DNA of 37,063 bases from IMG/VR virus record IMGVR_UViG_3300042306_000590, positions 1 through 37,063 of that record; one strand, given 5' to 3'. Made by a program: the position numbers and the translations under genes. Below the pieces are notes generated by a model, which was not told the DNA's origin, made no database searches, and saw only the letters and a program-made list of their open reading frames with translations. This DNA is from a virus. Positions 16,617-26,372 of this stretch are shown in pieces. The stretch's first letter is position 1, and each line of letters begins with the position of its first letter.

Positions 16617-19600
16617 TTATTAAAGAAATCATTTTTTAAATCATCAAGTGATATTGTATCTGCTGATGCTTCATCTTCCCATTTGGCAAGTTGTTCAAAA
16701 TCAGATAACTGACCATCTGTAACAGCCATACTTTCTGTCAAGTGACCTAATTCTTCTTCAGAAGGAACATATGGTTCATCTTCTTTAGGCATATTATTTA
16801 TTAATTCTTCACTCATTGCACTATCATTAAAGTCTTTGATACTCATAGTAAAAGTTTTATTATTACCAGGACCAACATTAGATACAGTAACTGTTTTAGC
16901 CATAGGGTCAAAACTATCTATTTTAACTCTATATCCTTGAGCAACTTGTTCATCTTTTACCGGTGCTGTAAAGATATAAATTTCTCCGGTTTTTAAAACT
17001 ATATTTCCTGTTTCATCAAACAATAATGAGGCGCGGGCATCAAGTTGTTCCTTAAGCATATTGTATGATTCTTCACTCAATTTAGGTTTAGCCTTATCAA
17101 GTTCAGCATACAATTCAAGAATCTGCTCAAATGTATCTTCCTTAATGGAATCTTCTATGTTTTCATCTTCTATTGCTGTTTCTTGAACAGGTTCAATAGT
17201 GTTTGTTTCTGTGACATTTTTGCCTGGCTTTCTTTGCTTTTGACTTTCAGTTTGTTTAACTGTTCTTTTGGCAGGCTCATTAGCACTAACTTCTGTAAAT
17301 TGTTCATTGTATCCTTCATATAAAAGTGTATTAATAATTTCAAGATTATCTAATCCTTTAGCATAAATTTCATCTGACTGTCTAGTGTATAATTTAGTCA
17401 TGCTAATTATAGCATCTGTCACCCATAAATCTACAGCTAGTCTTTCTGAATCATTTAGTTCTTGTTTACTATAGAGTTTACTTAAACCAGATTCAACAGT
17501 TTCATTCCAGTTTTTATTGTACACTCCTTCAAGAAGTTCAAGTTTTTGATGAGCTGCAGGATCATTAGCTTTTAGATTATTCATTGTTTCTGCATAATCA
17601 ACATCTTCTAGTTCCTCAACTTCAGTTATGAAATCAGTTTTATTTCTTTCAATTTCAACAGCAACAAGTAATCTTTCATTTTTAATAACTTGTTCTGGTT
17701 TATTTTCCGGACTTAAACCAATTACATTACCTGACTCATTTACTCTAATCTCATATGTAGTACCATCAACAGTAACAGAATTTTCACTATTGATTGTAAC
17801 ATCATACTTAGGTGTATAGAACTCTCCTTCAAAGTAGTCAATACCAAGATCACTTAAATTTTCTGAAGCTGTAGTATCTAATTCAATAACAGTAGATTCT
17901 GACTCAAGTACATATCTTACACCCTCTTTATTTACTGTGTAAGGCTTACCATTATAATATACTGTTTTACCTATGGCATCTTCTATTGTTACTACTGCTT
18001 TCCTTATAGGGGCAGTTGATGATTTACCGCTTGGTTTTGCCTGACCAGCATTGGCAAGTTTGTTCATAAAGTCATCAACAAACTCTCTTTCTTCTTCAGG
18101 GATTGAAACTTCTTTTTTAACAGTAAGCTTTGGTCTTTTACTACCTGGCACTCTTCTTACAGGAATAAGTTTTTGCATGAAATCTTCAATACTTATGTTT
18201 TCATAAACATTGGTTCCTTCTTTCTTAACCTGAATCATGTTTGTAGGATCTAATCCAATTGTGTAAGCTTCACTGCCTTCATCTCCAATAACTTCTTCAC
18301 CCGTAAACATAGATGGATTAGTTGGTTTACCTGCAGATACAATATAACCTTTACTATCAAAGCCAATCTCAATAGGTAAAATTTTAACTCCAAATTGTTG
18401 ACCAGACATGTCTTCTGCAAGATTTGCATATCCCACTTGTTGTAAAGTATTTTCTAACTGTTTCTTAAATGAATCAGTTCCTATAGTTTTATAGTTAAAC
18501 CATTTTCTTACTTTACCTGTTTTTAAATCTACAATAAATTTGTTTCCTTTACGGTCAACAATGATCATATCAATTTCACCAGCTACCGGTGGAAGTTTTT
18601 TACCATCAGCATCTACTAAATCATTAGCATGTACAATAAGATTTTTGGTAAAAATATAGATCTCACCAGCATCAGCTCTTCTTTTAAGCTCAGTAAGGTA
18701 ACCTGTTTCATCATCAAACAAAGCGTCATATGCTTCTTTGCTCATCTTCTTAGGATCCCACTTAGGTTTTACAGAAGTTGCTGTATCAAGATAATCTTTA
18801 AGCATAGGGTCAATTATGTTACCCGCATCTCTAGATTCTTCATATGCATTTTCCTTAACAGTATTTAAGATAAAAGACTTAATATTGTCTGATGTCATTT
18901 CAAATGGCTCATCAAACTTACCAGCCTCTTCATCTTTGATAGCTTGTTCTAATTCTACTTTCTGTTTCTGCAAGCTTGCAAGACGGTCTTTATCTTTTAC
19001 TGAAGCTAATTTATTTTCAATATCACTTAACTGAGATTTTAGTTTAGAAATATATCTCTGAATCTTTTTAGACTTAGTGCCATCTGTTTTAATTAATGTT
19101 TCTAACTCATCTCTTACTACATCTACTGTATAATTATTTGTATTTACACCAGGTAAGTCAGCAGCTACTAAAGCTTCTATGAACTCATTAATCAAATCTT
19201 GGTCTAATTCTCTATCCTCAGCAAGCGCTGCACCAATAGTCTCATCATAAAGATCCATAAGATCTTTTTCTCCAGTGTATCCATAAGTGTCATGACCAGC
19301 TTTAATTCTGTTTGACATTCTTTCATGTACCTCACCATCTATAATGTAGTTTCTTTTAGTCTGAACAATATCTTCTTTTCCAGCAAATAGCTCTTGTACT
19401 TCCTGGATGGATTTCTTCATTGCTTCAGGTCTAGCGGACTCAACTCCTTCCTTAACTGCCTTATCAAATTCTGCTCTAGCATCATCTATAAGATCATCAT
19501 ACTTAGTATTGATTTCATCTACCGCTTCTGTGTAATCCTTATAGGGTTGTGTTTCCTCATAGTTAGGAATCCCCTCCATTGCTGTTCCATCTACAAATGA

Positions 19601-22600
19601 TTGAAGAACTTCTATTCTTTTTTCTAGTAATGGTTTAAGAATTAATACATTAGAGGCAGCTTCCATAGCTTCTTCTTCTTCAGCATCAGTAAACTTTTCA
19701 GCTAAGTCAGCCATTTCATTTACAGAATCTTCATCACTAAACAAATCTTCTTTGGCCATGTTATACTCTTGTGGAGTAAACATGTCATTTTCTGTAGCAA
19801 GATCAAATACTGCTTCTATCTCAAGATGATTATCTGAATCTAATTGTTTAATTGCTTTTTTGACAAGTTCTAATTCCTCAGCTGCTTCCTCCGGTGTCAT
19901 GTCAGCATCAAACATAGCTTTATCACGCATCTCATCAATCTCTTCTTGAGTATAACCCAATAGATCTTTTAAGCTTTGGTCATATTGATTTTTGACAGTT
20001 TCTAATTCACCTTCTCTTTGATTGTTATAATTATCAATTGTTCTTTCAAGCTTCTGCTCTTCTGTACTTTTTGGTCTAGGAGCATTAGTTGTCTCAGCAT
20101 TTTTAGCTAGATCAAAATACTCAATATACTTATCATAGATGTAACTGTCTTTATTGATAATTCTTTTGTTTACTTGATCAACAAAGTATGTAGGTAACTT
20201 AGAATTATCTTGGCACCATTCAGCAAACTCTTCTAAGTCAACATAAATTCCTTTTTCAGCTAATTCTTCAAGAAGTGTATTTCTTTGAATAGCTGTCATA
20301 GAATTATTAATCAACTCATCATAATGGTCTTGTCTGTTATTATACAGCTTCTTCATCCATTCAAAGTTTCTTTGAACATGTTCATAGAAATCTTCTGGAC
20401 TATTAAGAATATTTATGAATTTATTAAGACGCATGTTCTCATCTCTAAGAAGATGTGTATCAGCCAGTATTTCAAAAATATCATCAAATCCTCCGGCATC
20501 ATCTAATTGTCTACCAAGGTTTGCTTTATTTTCTTCTGAACCTGCAAGAGTATCTAACAAATCTCTAAAACTTGTTTTATAACTTTCAAAAGGATGTAAT
20601 CCTTCATCTTCAAATTCTTTTGTAACCTGGTCAACAGCTTTGACTTGTGCCTCATTAGCAGAAATACCCTCAGTTTGCATTATGCTCATTTGAGCATTCA
20701 TGATTCTTTTAAAGAAATCTACAGTAACACCTGATTGTTCTTTCTGAAAATTTGTTAATTTATCAAGAAGATCTTTTTGTTTTTCATATTGTTCTTTAGC
20801 TTCTGGTGTTGCAGCATTTTTAGAAAGTTCAATCTCTGTACGGAGCATTGCTATTTCCTTAGTCAATCTTGCAGGATCAGTAATAGTTGCAATCTCTGAA
20901 AATCTTGAATTTTGTATTACAGGAATAGATGATAATTTACTATACATCTGATCTAACCTTTCAGCATTATTGTCAAATGCAGATCCCATGAATACTAAAT
21001 TGTCAATACCTGCAAGGTAGGCTTCATTATACACTTCAGCCATTTCTTTCTCCGGAGTATCATCCTTAAAGTTTGCAGGATTTACAACATGTGGAAATTT
21101 ATTTTTAGTATACTGCCATCTAGCAGCAATTGTTTTAGCATTAGCAATAGACTTATCAATATTCAATAGAGCTTTTTGACCTTGTCCTGGTTGCAATCTC
21201 CATGCTTGTTCTAACTCTTCTGGAGTAGCTTGTTTGTATCCTTCATAGTTCTTAAGAAACATATCAAATGTTCCTGTTCTTAAAGATGTTCTTACAGCAG
21301 ATTGAAAAGCTGCAAAGCTAGTATCTTTTGCTTCTTTAGTTGTAGCGCCTTCAGGATCATCAGCAACTTTACCAGCAAGCATTTGTGTTGTATAGTTAGT
21401 AAGTCTTGGATCAAAAAAGTTTTTGGCTCCTTTATCCATTGTGTTTAATGCATCAACAATTGTATCAACCTCATCTTGTCTCTTTTGAATATACTCATCA
21501 TAGTTATTACGGTGTTTGAAATACTTATTATACCCAACACTCATAAAATCTTTGACACCTCCAGGAATTCCAAGGATAGAACCCATTGCAAAACCTGAAG
21601 CAAATGTTTCAAGACCTTGTGCACTAATTTGTTTTTTCATGGCTCCGTTAAGAGTAGCCATAGAATATTCAAAATTTTGACGGTCTTTGTTTTTAAAACT
21701 ATTTATGTAATAATTCTCTGTTGCATCTGATAAAACATCCTGTGCTGTTTCTTGAAAACCTTCTACAAGGTTAGCTTTGAAATAATTCAATGCTGTCTTA
21801 CCATATGCTGCTGGTTTAGTAAATGCTTTTACTGCATTTCTAAGAGAAACTTTTTCAGCTGAATAGGCTAGTTCAGAAGCAACTTTTTTAGCTGGATCAT
21901 ATACTAATTGAAAAGGTCCAACTTTACCAACTGTTTTGCTGAATGTTGGAAGCCCTTTCATAAAACCTGCTCTTGCAATAGATGGAAAAGCAATGTTATT
22001 ACTATAGTGTACAAGCAAAGTATTCTTCCAAGTGTTTTGATAACCTGCTACCTTTGCTTGTTTACGCATATCTTTTTGAAGCTCATCACTTGGAGCTACA
22101 CCATACTTTTCATAGTACTTATTATAAAGTTCATCAAAAACTCTTTGTTCAGTAAAACCTCCTTCCAGTCTTCCTTCAGATAATGCAGCATTCATGTTTT
22201 TTACATCATGCCATAATGCTCCTACAGTTCTTGCACTTCTTGCAAGGTTACTAAGATCATCAGGATTTTTAAAAACATATTTCATTGCAGCCTCTGAAGT
22301 ATTGCTGATAGGGTTTATGAAGTTACCCATAGATTTACCAGCATTTCCAAAAAGGTTTCTTACTTCAGATATCTTTTCAAACTTTTTAAGATTCATGGTC
22401 ATCTTACCAAGATTCTTACTCATATTAAATAAAGTACCTGGTAATTTTAGTAATGATCCAAAACCCTCAGCAAGTCCTCCTATAACCGCACCTGGAGCAG
22501 CACCAACACCTTCTCCACCTACTGCACCTACTGCAGCACCAATAAGAGCTCCTTCAACTACACTTTCTGCAAGTATACCAACTGAGTATGCGGCTGAGTT

Positions 22601-23257
22601 CTGTAAGTTAATCATGAACCCGCCTATACCACCCTTAGTGGAATAACCAATAGCATTATACTCTTCATAGTCTCTAGCTTCTGCTATATCTTGACCAATG
22701 TCAGCTTGTCCAAGTAACTTGCCATATGAATGTAATGGTGCCATGAAACCAAGTTTCATCATAGGCCAAGCAGCCTGTGTAGCCATACGCTTCCAATCAT
22801 CATACATAGTAGTGTTAGCATTGAACCAAGTCTCATTATCTATCTCAGGACTGAATCCAATCTTATCATAAGTCTCTTGACCATATGCTTTGTATCTAGC
22901 TTTGTGTGCCCCTTTAGGGGAAGCATCATACCCATAGATTTTACTATAGGCATTGTTGTCTACATTAGTACTAATTCTAGCTTTAGTCTTTTGAAAAAGA
23001 GCATCAATCCCATCAAATTTTGGAGACTCAGTAGATTGAACACTCTTAGGATGATAAGGTGCTGAACCTGATGTACCATCCTTTACTCTTAAAGCAGGAT
23101 TGTCTACATTAGCTCTTGTGTTAAGATTATTAATATCAAATGTTGGAGCAACAATTGGACGGTATAAATTAACTCCAATTTCTGCTGGAGCTATGAATTC
23201 ACTTTTTTGAGTCAAGTTTTTTACACCTTCTTCTGGTACATTAGTTTCTTCTGCCAT
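16604..23257 (-). CDS. 2217-aa virion-type protein with glycine-rich hydrophobic segment and PD-(D/E)XK nuclease-like domain
   Basis: A complete ORF of 2217 aa, starting five bases after the stop of the 1030-aa gene and ending four bases before the polymerase gene. Residues about 207-270 form a hydrophobic, glycine-rich stretch (for example ALIGAAVGAVGGEGVGAA) of the kind found in membrane-active ejected phage proteins. A long acidic, helical middle follows, with coiled-coil-like heptads near 1400-1445. Around 1535-1650 sits a PD-(D/E)XK fold signature: AGEIDMIIVD with Asp1563, then FIVDLKTGK with Asp1577 and Lys1579, and a Q-x-x-x-YANL helix. The C-terminal 500 residues are acidic and include small beta-rich segments. 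Its place between a putative cargo protein and the virion polymerase suggests it is ejected with them. The nuclease substrate (host DNA, phage DNA ends) is unknown, and the domain could be a catalytic relic. Confidence 0.9.
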   Translation of the reverse strand: MAEETNVPEEGVKNLTQKSEFIAPAEIGVNLYRPIVAPTFDINNLNTRANVDNPALRVKDGTSGSAPYHPKSVQSTESPKFDGIDALFQKTKARISTNVDNNAYSKIYGYDASPKGAHKARYKAYGQETYDKIGFSPEIDNETWFNANTTMYDDWKRMATQAAWPMMKLGFMAPLHSYGKLLGQADIGQDIAEARDYEEYNAIGYSTKGGIGGFMINLQNSAAYSVGILAESVVEGALIGAAVGAVGGEGVGAAPGAVIGGLAEGFGSLLKLPGTLFNMSKNLGKMTMNLKKFEKISEVRNLFGNAGKSMGNFINPISNTSEAAMKYVFKNPDDLSNLARSARTVGALWHDVKNMNAALSEGRLEGGFTEQRVFDELYNKYYEKYGVAPSDELQKDMRKQAKVAGYQNTWKNTLLVHYSNNIAFPSIARAGFMKGLPTFSKTVGKVGPFQLVYDPAKKVASELAYSAEKVSLRNAVKAFTKPAAYGKTALNYFKANLVEGFQETAQDVLSDATENYYINSFKNKDRQNFEYSMATLNGAMKKQISAQGLETFASGFAMGSILGIPGGVKDFMSVGYNKYFKHRNNYDEYIQKRQDEVDTIVDALNTMDKGAKNFFDPRLTNYTTQMLAGKVADDPEGATTKEAKDTSFAAFQSAVRTSLRTGTFDMFLKNYEGYKQATPEELEQAWRLQPGQGQKALLNIDKSIANAKTIAARWQYTKNKFPHVVNPANFKDDTPEKEMAEVYNEAYLAGIDNLVFMGSAFDNNAERLDQMYSKLSSIPVIQNSRFSEIATITDPARLTKEIAMLRTEIELSKNAATPEAKEQYEKQKDLLDKLTNFQKEQSGVTVDFFKRIMNAQMSIMQTEGISANEAQVKAVDQVTKEFEDEGLHPFESYKTSFRDLLDTLAGSEENKANLGRQLDDAGGFDDIFEILADTHLLRDENMRLNKFINILNSPEDFYEHVQRNFEWMKKLYNNRQDHYDELINNSMTAIQRNTLLEELAEKGIYVDLEEFAEWCQDNSKLPTYFVDQVNKRIINKDSYIYDKYIEYFDLAKNAETTNAPRPKSTEEQKLERTIDNYNNQREGELETVKNQYDQSLKDLLGYTQEEIDEMRDKAMFDADMTPEEAAEELELVKKAIKQLDSDNHLEIEAVFDLATENDMFTPQEYNMAKEDLFSDEDSVNEMADLAEKFTDAEEEEAMEAASNVLILKPLLEKRIEVLQSFVDGTAMEGIPNYEETQPYKDYTEAVDEINTKYDDLIDDARAEFDKAVKEGVESARPEAMKKSIQEVQELFAGKEDIVQTKRNYIIDGEVHERMSNRIKAGHDTYGYTGEKDLMDLYDETIGAALAEDRELDQDLINEFIEALVAADLPGVNTNNYTVDVVRDELETLIKTDGTKSKKIQRYISKLKSQLSDIENKLASVKDKDRLASLQKQKVELEQAIKDEEAGKFDEPFEMTSDNIKSFILNTVKENAYEESRDAGNIIDPMLKDYLDTATSVKPKWDPKKMSKEAYDALFDDETGYLTELKRRADAGEIYIFTKNLIVHANDLVDADGKKLPPVAGEIDMIIVDRKGNKFIVDLKTGKVRKWFNYKTIGTDSFKKQLENTLQQVGYANLAEDMSGQQFGVKILPIEIGFDSKGYIVSAGKPTNPSMFTGEEVIGDEGSEAYTIGLDPTNMIQVKKEGTNVYENISIEDFMQKLIPVRRVPGSKRPKLTVKKEVSIPEEEREFVDDFMNKLANAGQAKPSGKSSTAPIRKAVVTIEDAIGKTVYYNGKPYTVNKEGVRYVLESESTVIELDTTASENLSDLGIDYFEGEFYTPKYDVTINSENSVTVDGTTYEIRVNESGNVIGLSPENKPEQVIKNERLLVAVEIERNKTDFITEVEELEDVDYAETMNNLKANDPAAHQKLELLEGVYNKNWNETVESGLSKLYSKQELNDSERLAVDLWVTDAIISMTKLYTRQSDEIYAKGLDNLEIINTLLYEGYNEQFTEVSANEPAKRTVKQTESQKQRKPGKNVTETNTIEPVQETAIEDENIEDSIKEDTFEQILELYAELDKAKPKLSEESYNMLKEQLDARASLLFDETGNIVLKTGEIYIFTAPVKDEQVAQGYRVKIDSFDPMAKTVTVSNVGPGNNKTFTMSIKDFNDSAMSEELINNMPKEDEPYVPSEEELGHLTESMAVTDGQLSDFEQLAKWEDEASADTISLDDLKNDFFNNFKC
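18308..18655 (-). other. PD-(D/E)XK nuclease-like domain in the 2217-aa protein
   Basis: Residues about 1535-1650. GEID (Asp1563) ends one strand, a short G/K turn follows, and D-x-K in VDLKTGK (Asp1577, Lys1579) ends the next strand, with a Q-x-x-x-Y helix further on. This matches the RecB/Cas4-like branch of the superfamily, where G-x-x-D ... D-x-K-T and a following Q-x-x-x-Y are common. All three core catalytic residues appear present. Confidence 0.75.
22447..22639 (-). other. Glycine-rich hydrophobic (possible membrane-inserting) segment
   Basis: Residues about 207-270 of the 2217-aa protein are nearly uncharged and dense in Gly, Ala, Val and Ile, with small residues at three- to four-residue spacing (glycine-zipper-like). 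Such segments occur in ejected phage proteins thought to enter the inner membrane. No topology can be assigned with confidence. Confidence 0.5.
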
Positions 23258-23274
23258 TGGTATTAATATTTAAA
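23258..23274 (-). promoter_or_regulatory. AT-rich junction motif before the 2217-aa gene
   Basis: On the coding strand TTTAAATATTAATACCA precedes the ATG and includes the last codons (F-K-Y) and TAA of the 1030-aa gene. It is the closest relative of the motif before the polymerase gene. Function could be translation initiation or transcription; neither is shown. Confidence 0.3.
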
Positions 23275-26200
23275 GCCTGACCACTCTGGTTTTTTATAAT
23301 ATGTCTTAACATTTGCAAGTGCTTTTTGATTTCCTGTAGATTGAAATTTTCTAAACTGTTGCATGTTATGTTCATTTATTGTTTGAATAGTATTGAATAT
23401 TTCATCTTGACTAGCATCAATCATATTTCCTGATTTTTGAAAAGGCATGTAATCTTTTTTAATTGTTACAGTTCCATCATCATTAATCCAATTACCTGAA
23501 AAAGATATTGCATAATCTACACCAGGAACATTTTTAACTTTAGCAATAGTATATTTTCCTGCACCTCCACCATGTTGATATTGCATTTGCCCAGAAGCAT
23601 TAAGTATCTGTTCTGTTGGAGTAAGTTCATTCTCATTAATAAAGTCATTTGTCCATGCACTCTTTGGAGCAATAAAGCTAATACCGTTCTTTCTAATTTC
23701 TTTAATCTTAGCCCAATCAACTGCACCAGCATCATCTTTAATATATTTTTTCAAAACATCTTGAGGTGGAACAATAATTAAAGCTCTAAGATTTGGATCT
23801 TCCAAAGCTACACTAGATCTTGCAATTTTAAAAGGAGCTGTTTTATTTTTTCCAGATGACATTTGCATTTCTCTAAGCATTGCTTTCATTTCTGCAGCAT
23901 CTAAAGTTTTTTCATTAGCTGCATATTTAGTTAAACCACCATAAGTAACTGCATATTTTTCAGGATTTTGAGTAAATCTAATTCTGTTAATATCCGCCAT
24001 ACCTTGTTGAAAAGCAGTGAACCCTCCCCATCCTGGTTTACTTAAAATAACATCTTGAGCAGTAACATCATTTGTACCTAAAGCATATCTTCCATCTTTA
24101 GTTCTTACAATACCAGCAAAACTTTTAATACCTTCTGGACCTGTTTGATTAACAGCTTTTAAATAACCACCTGATAAAGTTTGATATAGGTTTTCTAAAT
24201 CTATACCTGATCTTTTACTAAATGATGACACAGGTGAAGTACCTGAACCAGCACCAACATATGTTCCAACAGTACTTGTACCACTTGCAGACCATCTTTT
24301 ATATTGAGTTTTATAACCTAGTTCTTTATCAATAAGTACAGCAAATTCATCATAGTTAAACTTAGCATGTGTTTTATTATATTTATTGTATGCATCAGCA
24401 ATCTTAGCTTTAGTTTCTGGTTTGAGCCAAGCAAAAGATTCATTAGCAGTTAATGTTTTAACTAATTGTTTATTAATCTTAGTTTGATTTTCTTTGTTGA
24501 TTATGTTTGCTTGGTCTCTATAAATAACATATTTTTGAATTTGCATACCACTTTTATCATCATGATATGCATCAGCAATCCCATCACCTGTATTTTTAGA
24601 AGCCCATCCGTCCATAAACTTTTTAAGTTTAATAACCTGATTGGTTTTTGTAAAGTTAAGAACAAACTTATCATTATTATTTTGATACTCATTCCATAGT
24701 TTATAGATTAACTTCTTACCATCTTTAGTACCATATTTTGTTTTGGCTTCTTTGCTGTTTGGATCTAACCATGATAAAGCTTCCCAAGCATCTTTATTTG
24801 ATATTGCATTATTATCAGCTAATTGTTTTAGTCTAAGCAGGTTATTACCAATATATGTTCCTGTTAAATTAGAAACAGTTTCATTATATGTATTGGCATT
24901 ATGAGCCATTTTATTTATCTCATCACCAAATTGACCTGATGTAGAACCTAAAGTAATAGTATGAGGTGCTCCATCATTTTCTTGCATCTGGCCGTTTTTA
25001 TCATACCAAATTGTACCATCTGCAAGACCCTGTTTAATTCTATTATTTTCTATATCATATGCAGCTTTTAACTTCATCTCATCTTTTTTAAGTTGATGAG
25101 TATAGTCAATTCTTGCAAGAGCATTCTGATGTCTCATGTTCTCCAACCCTACAGGATTAGCAGACTTTTCAAGAACATAGTCTTTGTAAGCATATATATC
25201 AGCGGCACCAATAATATCTTGCTCAGCTAATATAGAAGCAGTACCTGCATCTACTTTTAATCTAGCAAGTTCCATATTACTAAAGTCAAGTACATTAGGG
25301 TCTCCTGTAACACCTGATGTAGCAATTGTATTATTTTTACCACCATTGATATCTTTATCAAGTTTTTCAGCATGATCAGCTACTGTCTCATCAATAGCCA
25401 ATGCTTTATTCAAACTTTCAAAATAAGATTCTGTAAAAGGACTAGATTCATTACTTGCTTGTGCTTGCTCAGCTGCTTTTGCTTTATTCTTATTTACATC
25501 AACAGCTTCTTTTGATTCAATCTTTTTACTAGCAGTATAGTTTTGTAAGAACTTGTATTGGTCTCTTAAGTATTCTTTCTCAGCTTCATCTTTGTTACCA
25601 TTAAACTTAGTAGCATATTGTTCTGCATAGTCTTTTCTTTTTACATAGGATTGCGTAGCATATACGGCCTGTAGGGCAGGATCATTTGCATACGCGCTCA
25701 TAAATAGATTTTGTAATGGAGACATTAGAGCTTGTCCATTCTTCTCTCTAACAAAGTACATTCCAGAAGCATCTACATCTTTTATATCAACAGATAAACC
25801 AGTTTCTTTTGCAAGCTTTAAATACTTCTCCATTGCATTAACATATGGTGTGTAACTTGCATTACCCATATTTAATGTTTCCTCCAATGTTGCATTTTTA
25901 AATTCTTCTCTGCGGTACTGCATATCTTTTATTCCAGTATCCCAGTATTGCCCACGCATTTTTTCATCTTGAGAATTCTTAAGATTTAATGCATGACTTA
26001 GTTTAGTAGTATAATTTTTAGTCCAAGCCATATCTTTCATCAAGTATTTATCCTCATAGAAAGGTCTAAATACTTGAGTAGCTTGATCAACATTTTGTTG
26101 TAAAGACAAATCTAATCCTGTAACTCTTTTTAAGTTAAAGTCAATTTGTTTTAAAACATCATCTTTCTTTTTAATATTTAAGTCATGAGTTAAATCAGCA

Positions 26201-26355
26201 TTATGCAAATCTGCATAAAGATTATTCAATGACTTCCAGTTGGAATCATATTGTGTTTGCTTAGTCTGCATGGCAGAACCATAGAAATTCAGGTCCGGTT
26301 GGAACGGCTGATAATCTGGTATATAATCTGTAACACCCTGAAGATAAGTAGCCAT
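23263..26355 (-). CDS. 1030-aa putative virion cargo protein
   Basis: A complete ORF of 1030 aa, starting two bases after the homing endonuclease stop. The N-terminus MATYLQGVTDYIPDYQPFQP and the following QTKQTQYDSNW helix look like the conserved start of a cargo/structural protein family located just before the giant polymerase block in crAss-like phages; this is recognition from memory and not a search result. The protein is mostly helical and charged, with an A/E/K-rich coiled-coil-like stretch near residues 275-305. A G/S/T-rich turn region near residues 690-710 separates it from a more mixed C-terminal third ending SGFKY. No enzyme motif or membrane segment is seen. The motif YIPDYQ (residues 11-16) also occurs in the 803-aa protein. 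The endonuclease upstream may separate it from its original promoter or leader. Confidence 0.88.
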   Translation of the reverse strand: MATYLQGVTDYIPDYQPFQPDLNFYGSAMQTKQTQYDSNWKSLNNLYADLHNADLTHDLNIKKKDDVLKQIDFNLKRVTGLDLSLQQNVDQATQVFRPFYEDKYLMKDMAWTKNYTTKLSHALNLKNSQDEKMRGQYWDTGIKDMQYRREEFKNATLEETLNMGNASYTPYVNAMEKYLKLAKETGLSVDIKDVDASGMYFVREKNGQALMSPLQNLFMSAYANDPALQAVYATQSYVKRKDYAEQYATKFNGNKDEAEKEYLRDQYKFLQNYTASKKIESKEAVDVNKNKAKAAEQAQASNESSPFTESYFESLNKALAIDETVADHAEKLDKDINGGKNNTIATSGVTGDPNVLDFSNMELARLKVDAGTASILAEQDIIGAADIYAYKDYVLEKSANPVGLENMRHQNALARIDYTHQLKKDEMKLKAAYDIENNRIKQGLADGTIWYDKNGQMQENDGAPHTITLGSTSGQFGDEINKMAHNANTYNETVSNLTGTYIGNNLLRLKQLADNNAISNKDAWEALSWLDPNSKEAKTKYGTKDGKKLIYKLWNEYQNNNDKFVLNFTKTNQVIKLKKFMDGWASKNTGDGIADAYHDDKSGMQIQKYVIYRDQANIINKENQTKINKQLVKTLTANESFAWLKPETKAKIADAYNKYNKTHAKFNYDEFAVLIDKELGYKTQYKRWSASGTSTVGTYVGAGSGTSPVSSFSKRSGIDLENLYQTLSGGYLKAVNQTGPEGIKSFAGIVRTKDGRYALGTNDVTAQDVILSKPGWGGFTAFQQGMADINRIRFTQNPEKYAVTYGGLTKYAANEKTLDAAEMKAMLREMQMSSGKNKTAPFKIARSSVALEDPNLRALIIVPPQDVLKKYIKDDAGAVDWAKIKEIRKNGISFIAPKSAWTNDFINENELTPTEQILNASGQMQYQHGGGAGKYTIAKVKNVPGVDYAISFSGNWINDDGTVTIKKDYMPFQKSGNMIDASQDEIFNTIQTINEHNMQQFRKFQSTGNQKALANVKTYYKKPEWSGFKY

Positions 26356-26372
26356 AATTAAATATATTTAAA
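26356..26372 (-). promoter_or_regulatory. AT-rich junction motif before the 1030-aa gene
   Basis: On the coding strand TTTAAATATATTTAATT precedes the ATG and contains the end and stop of the homing endonuclease gene. The last bases, TTAATTATGGC across the start codon, are repeated exactly at the endonuclease's own start. Confidence 0.35.

Noticed and set aside
22194-22646. A 150-codon open frame on the plus strand
   Set aside because: It lies wholly antisense to the 2217-aa gene, opposite its Gly/Ala-rich segment, whose codon bias suppresses antisense stops. No recognisable protein and no sign of a separate promoter.
3964-23257. Inteins, suggested by Cys near the starts and ends of neighbouring chains
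   Set aside because: No intein blocks (such as terminal HN followed by Cys/Ser) are visible inside the giant chains. The Cys pattern lies at true gene ends with stop codons between.
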